From NCBI GenBank assembly GCA_017549085.1, contig JAFYVO010000151.1:1-16061 (forward strand): a stretch of DNA of 16,061 nt, written 5' to 3'. The stretch's first letter is position 1. Each line of letters opens with the position of its first letter. This stretch comes from Thermoguttaceae bacterium (GTDB lineage Bacteria; Planctomycetota; Planctomycetia; Pirellulales; Thermoguttaceae). The position numbers and the translations under genes were made by a program. The notes beneath the pieces are model-generated. The model made no database searches and was not told the origin of the DNA. It saw nothing but the letters and a program-made list of their open reading frames with translations. Below are positions 7,310 to 13,786 of the stretch, in pieces.

Positions 7310-9124
7310 TTATTTCAAGACGCGAACCAACTCTTCAAACGACGTAACGCCGTCGCGGACGAGTCGAGCGCCGTCGACCAAGAATCCGCGTTGTCCGCTC
7401 TTGATCGCCGCGGCGCGAAGCGCTTTGTCTTTCGCGGCCAAGTCGGCGTCGGCGGCGATGATTTGCCGCATTTCGTCGTTGATTTCGAGCAAGTCGAAGA
7501 CGGCGACGCGCCCTTGATACCCGACGTCGCGACAGACTTCGCACGGGACGTAATAGTCGCGTTGCCCCGGTTCGACTTGCGGTCGCACGCGTTTGCGCCA
7601 GAGCTTTTCGGTTTTCGGGTCGAGCCCGAGGTTTTTCAAAATTTGCGGATTCGGCTTGATCTCTTCGCGGCACTCTTCGCAGAGACGGCGGACGAGTTTT
7701 TGCGCGATCACCGCCGTCATCGCGTCGGCGAGCGCTTTCTTATCGACGCCGCTTTGCAGGAGCGCGATCAGCGCGGAAACGGCGTCTTTCGCTCGTTGCG
7801 TCGAGATGATGAGACGGTCGTTTTTCACTTCGTCGCAGCAGAGCTTCCACGCTTCGACCGTTTTCATATCGCGCACCAACACGACTTTCGGCTCTTTGAA
7901 GAAGACGTCGCCGAGAATGTCCATCGGCGTTTGCCCTTGCGCGGAGTCGTACGTGTTGAGCGTAATATTTTCGATCGTTTCGTACGGGTTTTGCACGTCT
8001 TCGACGGTCGCGAAGTCGCGGGTGAACCGGTCGGCGGTGTTGAACGCGACGGTCGTGAGCGTCTTCAACCCTTGGTGCGGCGCGGCGGCCAAGACGACGA
8101 GGCCGTTGTCGGCGTTGATGAGTTCGCGCATCTTCCCTTGACGTTCCGGCGAAACGCCGATTTCGTCGAGCGTGCGGAGGCGCGCCGCTTGGAATTTGAA
8201 GGCGACGCGGAAGACTTCGCCGGTCGGCGTTCCGGCCGTTTCAAGGGACGCGTCGCAAGTCAACGGCTTCCCTTTTTTGTTTTTGTCGTAAAACATCCGG
8301 AACATCCCGGCTTGACGCGAACGACGGTCTTTCGGGTTCGCGCCGATCAGGAACTTCGCGGCTTCGGCGACGGAGTCGGCTTCTTCGCGCGTCCAAGGGT
8401 TCTTAAACGCGTCGGTTACCGGGTGATAAACGCCGTCGAGTTGGTATTGGAACTTCGTTTCCTCGGCGCCAAACTCGATCGCGACGTCGGTCGCGCGGTT
8501 GTGCAACGCGTGATACAGGAGTTCGCGGAAGAGGTTGTAACCGACGGCGTTGTTCACTTGACGCGAACGGAACAGACGCCCGACGAGCGCTTGTTCGTCG
8601 GCGTTTTTGTCGAGCGCGCCGAGTTGGATCATCGAACCGCCTTCGTAGGGGAGCGGCTTCGGTTTCACCTTTTGTTTCAAAACTTTAGTGCGGAACCAAA
8701 ACGCAAGGTGCCCCGCCGTCATAACTTTGTCGGCGTCGAGCATTTCTTTGTTGCGCGACTTGACGTACGTCATATTCGGAATGATCCACGCCAAGATAAC
8801 GACCGGAAGCCCCGCCCAGAAAATCGGAATAAAGAGCGCCGCCAAGAAACCGGCGGCGAACACGGCCATATTCATTCCGTTCCAGAAGGAACGGTCGGGG
8901 TCGCCGAGACGTTCCGCGTCGTTGTTAATCCAACTCGTCGACGCGAGCCAACCCATATAAACGACGAGAAGAATCGCCAATTTGATCGGGCAAATCGTCA
9001 TCCCGTCGTTGCGCCAACCGCCGACGCCGCCGGCAAAAACCGCGTCGGAACCGCACGCCGTCGCGAACACCGTCGCGAACGCAAACACACCGACGAACTT
9101 CATTATTTTAAGAGATCGTTTCAA
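7310..9124 (-). CDS. Membrane-anchored GspE/PilB-like ATPase with degenerate catalytic motifs
   Basis: The 604-residue protein begins with a signal-like segment (about 8-31), then hydrophobic stretches at about 44-63 and 85-118, before a type II secretion/type IV pilus ATPase-like body. Family marks are ATDVAIEFG and YQLDGVYHP in the N2 region, the four-cysteine motif C482xxC485...C528xxC531, and the C-terminal GYQGRVAVFDLLEIND. The nucleotide site is abnormal. Walker A is APHQGLKT (348-355) instead of GPTGSGKT. Walker B reads VVLVRDMK (414-421) instead of ILVGEIRD. The His box has STQRAKD instead of STLHTND. The Walker lysine remains (K354). Canonical GspE/PilB proteins power pilus or pseudopilus assembly and lack membrane helices. 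The TTG at 9124 has a GGGGAG site eight bases upstream; the ATG at 9103, seven codons in, is the alternative. It follows pilT on the same strand. Confidence 0.85.
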   Translation of the reverse strand: MKRSLKIMKFVGVFAFATVFATACGSDAVFAGGVGGWRNDGMTICPIKLAILLVVYMGWLASTSWINNDAERLGDPDRSFWNGMNMAVFAAGFLAALFIPIFWAGLPVVILAWIIPNMTYVKSRNKEMLDADKVMTAGHLAFWFRTKVLKQKVKPKPLPYEGGSMIQLGALDKNADEQALVGRLFRSRQVNNAVGYNLFRELLYHALHNRATDVAIEFGAEETKFQYQLDGVYHPVTDAFKNPWTREEADSVAEAAKFLIGANPKDRRSRQAGMFRMFYDKNKKGKPLTCDASLETAGTPTGEVFRVAFKFQAARLRTLDEIGVSPERQGKMRELINADNGLVVLAAAPHQGLKTLTTVAFNTADRFTRDFATVEDVQNPYETIENITLNTYDSAQGQTPMDILGDVFFKEPKVVLVRDMKTVEAWKLCCDEVKNDRLIISTQRAKDAVSALIALLQSGVDKKALADAMTAVIAQKLVRRLCEECREEIKPNPQILKNLGLDPKTEKLWRKRVRPQVEPGQRDYYVPCEVCRDVGYQGRVAVFDLLEINDEMRQIIAADADLAAKDKALRAAAIKSGQRGFLVDGARLVRDGVTSFEELVRVLK

Positions 9125-9240
9125 CGTCGACGCTCCCCTGTCGGAGGCGCGGTCAACCGGTCGGCGGACGCGCGCCCCATCGCTTTTCTTTTGAACGTTA
9201 GTTTTTTGAAACCGTTTAGTTTTCCGTGATTAAACGACGG

Positions 9241-9438
9241 CGGCTCGCCCCGAAACGCCGAGTCGAAACCGCCGCGAACGAACCGAGATTACAAAATCCC
9301 CGGCTCCTTGACTTCGACGCCTTTGCGCGCCGTCGCGAACGGCTCGCCCCGAAACGCCGAGTCGAAACCGCCGCGAACGAACCGAGATTACAAAATCCCC
9401 GGTTCCTTGACTTCGATGCCTTTGAGGGCCATCTTGAG
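9241..9438 (-). repeat. 99-bp tandem duplication covering the pilT 3' end and its flank
   Basis: Copy A (9241-9339) and copy B (9340-9438) abut. By hand alignment they differ at eight positions (9304, 9318, 9326, 9328, 9332, 9335, 9336 and 9339, copy A numbering). Copy B holds the true last codons and stop of pilT plus 48 bases of 3' flank. Copy A is downstream of the gene and keeps a ghost C-terminus ending KGVEVKEPGIL and a stop. All eight differences lie in the ghost coding part; the 48-base flanks (9241-9288 and 9340-9387) are identical. Confidence 0.93.
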
Positions 9439-10539
9439 CGACTCGATGTTCGGCGCGACTTCAAACGCCGTCGCGCGGTCGATCTTCTTCGCTTGAACGA
9501 GGTACTTGAGCGACATCGTGAAGTCTTGCATCCCTTCCTGCGCGTTGATGCGGATCGCGTCGCCGAGTTTTTCGTCTTCGCCTTCCAAAATCAACTTGCG
9601 GATAATGCTGTTGACGATCATAATTTCGCACGTCGGAACGCGTTGAACGCCCGGCAAAATCGACGGCAACAACTTCTGCGCGACGATCCCCTTCATGTTC
9701 ATCGCGATGGCGCCGCGAATCGCCTTGTGCATGTTCGCCGGGAAAAGGTCCAAAATACGACCGATCGTCGACGGCGCGGTCGAGGCGTGGATCGTACCGA
9801 AGACCAAGTGGCCCGTTTCGGCGGCGTGAATCGCCGTTTCGAACGTTTCGCGGTCGCGCATTTCCCCGACGAGCATAACGTCCGGGTCTTCGCGGACGGC
9901 GTGCTTCATCCCGACTTCGAAGTCGCAGACGTCTTGACCGATTTCGCGTTGGTTGATCAAGCACTTTTCTTCGGTGAACATAAACTCGATCGGGTCTTCG
10001 AGCGTCAGAATGTGCTTGTTGTAGTTTTTGTTGATCCAGTTGAGCATCGACGCGATCGTCGTCGATTTCCCGGAACCGGTGACGCCGGCCAACAAAATCA
10101 TCCCTTGGCTGAACTTGCAGAGTTCGTAAAGAACCGGCGGAATGTGCAACTTTTCGAGTTCCGGAATGAAGTTGTTAATACGACGCGCGACGAGCCCGAC
10201 GTGCCCCATTTGCGTCAAAACGTTGACGCGGAAACGCCAGGTGACGCCGTCGACGACGCAGGTGTGCGCGAAGTCCGCCCCGCCGGTTTCGTTGTAAATT
10301 TTGCGGTTGCGTTCGTCCATCATCGGGAAGATGAGGCGGTTCATTTCTTCGTCGTCGATGGGGCCGCGGTTGAGCGTGCGCAGACTCCCCTTGACGCGAA
10401 CGTAAGGCGGACGGTCGACTTTCAAGTGAAGGTCGCTCCCCGAGAGCTTAACCAACGCTTGGAAAAGGCGGTCGATTTCAAGTTCCTTCTTTTTCTTAAA
10501 GACGCGATCGGGCGTCGCGCCGGATTCGGGAGTCGACAT
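9388..10539 (-). CDS. pilT: Type IV pilus retraction ATPase-like protein PilT
   Basis: A hexameric secretion-superfamily ATPase; PilT drives pilus disassembly and retraction at the inner membrane base. It has 383 residues with a PAS-like N-terminal domain (ASD-equivalent GSDLHLKVDRPPYVRVKG at about 34-51). All catalytic motifs are intact: Walker A GVTGSGKST (152-160), Asp box LEDPIEF (180-186), Walker B DVMLVGEMRD (220-229) and His box ETGHLVFGTIHAS (241-253). The C-terminal PilT signature AIRNLIRE is altered to SIIRKLILE (311-319). An N-terminal extension of about 20 residues and a short C-terminal tail make it slightly longer than typical PilT. The 3' end is tandemly duplicated. The neighbour downstream is the unusual membrane-bound GspE-like protein. 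No pilin, PilC or secretin gene is in the window. Confidence 0.93.
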   Translation of the reverse strand: MSTPESGATPDRVFKKKKELEIDRLFQALVKLSGSDLHLKVDRPPYVRVKGSLRTLNRGPIDDEEMNRLIFPMMDERNRKIYNETGGADFAHTCVVDGVTWRFRVNVLTQMGHVGLVARRINNFIPELEKLHIPPVLYELCKFSQGMILLAGVTGSGKSTTIASMLNWINKNYNKHILTLEDPIEFMFTEEKCLINQREIGQDVCDFEVGMKHAVREDPDVMLVGEMRDRETFETAIHAAETGHLVFGTIHASTAPSTIGRILDLFPANMHKAIRGAIAMNMKGIVAQKLLPSILPGVQRVPTCEIMIVNSIIRKLILEGEDEKLGDAIRINAQEGMQDFTMSLKYLVQAKKIDRATAFEVAPNIESLKMALKGIEVKEPGIL

Positions 10540-10701
10540 GCGTTCTTATTTCTCCGTTCACTTGCGTCGAGCCGAAACGCGCCGTTTTTCGACGGCGTTT
10601 CGTCTCGTCTTTATTCAACCAAATTCTCTATTTTGCCCGTCTTCGTTGTTCGTTGTCCGCTCGTCGACGCGCGGCGTCTTTCGCGACGCTCTTTTGACGT
10701 T

Positions 10702-10732
10702 ATTATCGGCGTTCGCGTTCCGAGAAGGTCAA
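10702..10732 (-). promoter_or_regulatory. Possible promoter for pilT
   Basis: On the minus strand TTGACC (10732-10727) and GATAAT (10707-10702) are good hexamers, but the 19-base spacing is longer than ideal. They lie in the 226-base gap between hisF and pilT, about 163 bases before the pilT ATG. The 5' leader also contains an imperfect hairpin around 10577-10602 (AAAC..GCCGT with ACGGC..GTTT). Weak support. Confidence 0.3.
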
Positions 10733-10765
10733 CCGAAACGGTCGATTTTCGCGGAATTTTCGCCG

Positions 10766-11551
10766 TCAAACGCTCGGCGTCGTCGGAATCCGAACCGGAA
10801 TCCCGGCGGCTCGCATCGCCTCTTTAACCTCCGCGATGGAGTACTCGCCGTAATGGAAGACGCTCGCGGCCAAAACCGCCGACGCGTTCGCCTCCGTTAC
10901 CGCTTCGACAAAGTGCTTCGGTTCCCCCGCGCCGCCGCTAGCGACGACCGGAATCTTCACCGCGTTGGCGACCGCCTTCAAAATCGGCAGGTCGTACCCG
11001 TTTTTCGTCCCGTCGCCGTCCATCGAGGTGAGAACGATTTCCCCGGCGCCGCGACTCTCGACCTCGCGCGCCCAAGCGACCGCTTCAAGCCCGGTTCCGA
11101 GCCGTCCGCCGTTGATGAAAACTTCCCAAAACTCTTCGCCGTCGCGGATTACGCGCTTCGGGTCGATGTTGACGACGACGCATTGGCTTCCGAAACGAGC
11201 GGCGGCCGCGTCGATCAAATCGGGCGTCTTCACCGCCGAGGAGTTGATCGACACCTTGTCGGCGCCGGCGTTCAAAATCTTGCGGAAGTCGTCGACCGTC
11301 CGGATCCCGCCCCCCACGGTAAGCGGCATAAAGACGACGTCCGCCGTCTTGCGCACGACGTCGACGATCGTATCGCGCTCTTCATGACTCGCGGTGATGT
11401 CGAGAAAAACCAACTCGTCGGCGCCCTCGCGCTCGTACCGCTTCGCAACCTCGACCGGGTCTCCGGCGTCGCGCAAACGCACAAAATTCGTTCCTTTAAC
11501 GACGCGACCGCCGCAAACGTCCAAACACGGAATCACCCGTTTCGCCAGCAT
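10766..11551 (-). CDS. hisF: Imidazole glycerol phosphate synthase cyclase subunit HisF
   Basis: HisF is the cyclase half of the HisF-HisH enzyme. It uses ammonia from HisH to convert PRFAR into imidazole glycerol phosphate and AICAR in histidine synthesis. The 261-residue protein is a full (beta/alpha)8 barrel. The catalytic aspartates are D11 (VIPCLDV) and D130 (VVVNIDP), the same numbers as in the Thermotoga enzyme. Phosphate-binding stretches are GGGIRT (80-85) and ASGGAGEP (204-211), and [14 protein letters not shown] (175-188) is the family hallmark. A tail of roughly ten residues exceeds the usual length. No other his gene is in the window, so the pathway is dispersed, as is common outside enterobacteria. 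It has a likely own promoter about 115 bases upstream. Confidence 0.97.
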   Translation of the reverse strand: MLAKRVIPCLDVCGGRVVKGTNFVRLRDAGDPVEVAKRYEREGADELVFLDITASHEERDTIVDVVRKTADVVFMPLTVGGGIRTVDDFRKILNAGADKVSINSSAVKTPDLIDAAAARFGSQCVVVNIDPKRVIRDGEEFWEVFINGGRLGTGLEAVAWAREVESRGAGEIVLTSMDGDGTKNGYDLPILKAVANAVKIPVVASGGAGEPKHFVEAVTEANASAVLAASVFHYGEYSIAEVKEAMRAAGIPVRIPTTPSV

Positions 11552-11665
11552 TGCTCTCTCGACTCTCCGCTTTTTACGGCCCTTCCGCTCAGTTCGGCGA
11601 CCGTTTCCTCAATATTCGTTTCGAAAACGCGTTCGACGCTCGTTCGACGCGTCCCCGTTCTACAC

Positions 11666-11693
11666 AGTTTAAAAAAATTTTTCGAATCGTCAA
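11666..11693 (-). promoter_or_regulatory. Probable promoter for hisF with A/T tract spacer
   Basis: On the minus strand TTGACG (11693-11688) and TAAACT (11671-11666) are separated by 16 bases that are mostly an A5T7 run. The -35 box matches five of six consensus bases and the -10 box four of six. It lies about 115 bases before the hisF ATG at 11551 and beyond the PP2C gene end at 11792. The A/T run is unusual for this GC-rich region and may bend the DNA. Confidence 0.55.
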
Positions 11694-11791
11694 CGGGGAG
11701 ACCGGGGGCGGCGCCGCCCTTCGTCGCAAGGAACGCGAACGAAATTCCGCGCAACCCCCCGAGTTTGCCGACTCTTCCCCGTTTACCCTAT

Positions 11792-13096
11792 TTAACGTCG
11801 TTGCGGCGCGTTCTTTTTCAGTTCGCTCATCATATAATTAATGACGCTGGCGTCGGCGCGGAGCGCTCCGGCGAAGTCGCCGCGCTCGAACGCCGTTTTC
11901 GCTTGCGCTCTCGCTTTGGCGACGCCGTCCCAATCGGGCGCGAAAATTTGTTGTTCGCGCATCGCGTCGCAAAGCTGCTCGCACACGTCGGCGACCTTTT
12001 CGCAAAACTCGGCGCTCGGCGCCGCGGACGAGCGAACGTAAGGACCGGCGCCCCAAGTTTTTTCCGCCCAGTTGTTTTCCGGCGCGAAAAAGCGGTCGCG
12101 AGCGCTCCAAAGGAAGAGCCCGACGAACGCCGCGCTCAACGCGGACGCGCCGACGCCGACCGTCGCGCCGAAACCGCCGCAAAATCCGCAAATCGCCGCG
12201 CCCAACGACGCGATCGCCAAAGCAGCCGCCGTCCAAGCGAGCGTCGAAAGGGGCGGCCTCTTCGTCTGCGTCCGCTCCGCTTTTTCGATTTCGCGCTCGA
12301 CCGACTCCCAATCGGGCGCCGCTTTATACCTTGCGACGACGACGGTTATGTTGTCCGGCCCGCCGCGCAGGTTCGCCAAATTGACGAGCGTTTCGGTCGC
12401 TTCCTCCGGTTGAAACACTTCGAGAATTTGCCCGATTTCGGAATCCTCGAACTGCCCGGAAAGGCCGTCGCTGCAGAGCAAAAACACGTCGCCGGGTCGC
12501 AACGGGAACGGCCCTTCAAGGTCGACGACGAGCGAATCGGTCGGGCCGAGCGAACGAGTGATGATGTTTTTCGGGATGTTCGTCAGCTTCTGAAAAGCCG
12601 GATGAGAATTCGGGAGACGACGCGCTTCCCAAACGAGCGAATGGTCGAACGTCAGTTGCTCGATCGTTCGGTCGCGGAGACGGTAAACGCGACTGTCGCC
12701 GACGTGTCCGACGAGAGCGCCCTCGGGAAGAATCGCGAGCGCGTCGCACGTCGTTCCCATATCGCGGAACGCTTCGTCGCTTTCGCCCCGTTTGCGAATT
12801 TCGGAGTGAGCGTCGAGAAGCGCGTCGCGCAGCGCTTCCGGGGGCGTTTGCTCGGTTCGCTTGAGATACGCCTGCGTAACGAGCGTCGCGGCCATCCGAC
12901 TCGCCAACTCTCCGGCCGCGTGCGCGCCCATTCCGTCGGCGACGACGAAGAGAGAACCGCGCGTTTTCCCAAGTCGCGGCGTCGCGGCCAACGCGACGGC
13001 GCTCGCGTCTTGATTGTTCGAGCGGCGCATCCCGACGTCGGTGCGCGACGAAACGACGAGAGAATCCCGCAACCAATGCTCGTTTTTATCGTTCAT
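11792..13096 (-). CDS. PP2C-family Ser/Thr protein phosphatase with membrane segment
   Basis: A metal-dependent phosphatase that removes phosphate from Ser/Thr residues, normally opposing Hanks-type kinases. The catalytic domain fills about residues 12-257. Metal-binding residues and motifs are visible: D20 (TDVG), NNQD ending at D30, VADGMGAHAAGE around D54, GDSRVYRL around D134, CSDGL around D210 and GGPDNITVVV around D248. The usual NED is NQD here. Two hydrophobic segments follow at about 284-306 and 310-330, then a helical, alanine-rich C-terminal domain of about 100 residues resembling a TPR-like unit. The protein is therefore membrane-tethered, with the phosphatase on the N-terminal side, presumably cytoplasmic. 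It starts 32 bases after the preceding membrane-protein gene, with a weak AGGT ribosome site, and is probably the last gene of that operon. Confidence 0.92.
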   Translation of the reverse strand: MNDKNEHWLRDSLVVSSRTDVGMRRSNNQDASAVALAATPRLGKTRGSLFVVADGMGAHAAGELASRMAATLVTQAYLKRTEQTPPEALRDALLDAHSEIRKRGESDEAFRDMGTTCDALAILPEGALVGHVGDSRVYRLRDRTIEQLTFDHSLVWEARRLPNSHPAFQKLTNIPKNIITRSLGPTDSLVVDLEGPFPLRPGDVFLLCSDGLSGQFEDSEIGQILEVFQPEEATETLVNLANLRGGPDNITVVVARYKAAPDWESVEREIEKAERTQTKRPPLSTLAWTAAALAIASLGAAICGFCGGFGATVGVGASALSAAFVGLFLWSARDRFFAPENNWAEKTWGAGPYVRSSAAPSAEFCEKVADVCEQLCDAMREQQIFAPDWDGVAKARAQAKTAFERGDFAGALRADASVINYMMSELKKNAPQRR

Positions 13097-13128
13097 ACGA
13101 CCGACCTAAAAAGCGCGCCCCCAGCGCG

Positions 13129-13779
13129 TCAAACGGAAAGATAAAAACTAAACGCGTCGGCGACCGCCTCTTGACGCTCGAAAAAAACGACGCCCGCGGC
13201 GATCAACGCCCCCCAGCCCAACGCGGCGAACGCAAGCCAACAGCGACGACGCGGCGCCTCCGTTCGCGCCAGTTCGACGCGCAACTCTTTTTCTAAGCGG
13301 AGCCACCCCTGTTGCGCTCTCGACGCGTCGAGCCCGACCAACGTCGCGACGCGCCCCAACGCGGCGCCGTCGACGTAAAGTTGAACGCCGAGATTCGGCA
13401 AATTCAACGACGCGCCGGCCCAACGCGCCTCGTCGTCGAGCGACAGGGCGACGCGGGAAAGAGTCGCGCGCAACTCTTCGCAAGTCGCGTTGTAAACGAC
13501 GATTCGCGGTCGCTGCAACGACGCCGCAAGGACGACGACGCAAAAATAAAGAAGACCGCATAAAACCCAAACGTTCGCGCGCCAAACCGCCATCGCGCTA
13601 AGAGGCGGCGCGACCGCTCCCGGGCCGATAAAAAAAACGCCGAACAACGCGAGCGCAAGCGCGATAAAGTCGCGGCGACCGTCGACCGCGAACGGTTGCG
13701 GACGACTGTGCAGCCAAGCGAGCGCGAGCCAATACAGCGCAAGCGGAACGGTCGCGACGACGAAATAAAAGGGCGTCAT
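13129..13779 (-). CDS. Membrane protein of unknown function in the hydrolase-phosphatase operon
   Basis: A 216-residue protein with hydrophobic segments at about 4-23, 38-53, 68-88 and 180-200. Between the third and fourth lies a soluble domain of about 90 residues beginning RIVVYNATCEELRATL and containing WAGASLNLPNLGVQLYVDG. I do not recognise a named family; the loop is hydrophobic/charged in the pattern of a small alpha-beta fold. The ATG at 13779 is chosen over a longer in-frame start at 13836 because it begins the first helix, has an AAGGA site 11 bases upstream, and starts seven bases after the stop of the hydrolase gene instead of overlapping it. It ends 32 bases before the PP2C gene. 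This spacing makes a three-gene operon likely, with the PP2C as a candidate functional partner. Confidence 0.78.
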   Translation of the reverse strand: MTPFYFVVATVPLALYWLALAWLHSRPQPFAVDGRRDFIALALALFGVFFIGPGAVAPPLSAMAVWRANVWVLCGLLYFCVVVLAASLQRPRIVVYNATCEELRATLSRVALSLDDEARWAGASLNLPNLGVQLYVDGAALGRVATLVGLDASRAQQGWLRLEKELRVELARTEAPRRRCWLAFAALGWGALIAAGVVFFERQEAVADAFSFYLSV

Positions 13780-13786
13780 ACGTTCG

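Noticed and set aside
9216..9464. Minus-strand 82-codon frame with an internal amino-acid repeat
   Set aside because: It overlaps the pilT end in another frame; the repeat is just the 99-bp DNA duplication.
11533..11754. Small minus-strand open frame of 73 codons between the PP2C gene and hisF
   Set aside because: It overlaps the hisF start, contains the likely hisF promoter and has no recognisable protein character.
10538..13144. Very long plus-strand open frame (868 codons) opposite hisF and the PP2C gene; similar ones at 1395-3443, 3367-5520, 7391-9229 and 9226-10827
   Set aside because: They run antisense to well-supported genes, are full of Arg and other charged residues, and show no domain. 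The sense genes rarely use codons whose complements are stops, which leaves the opposite strand open.
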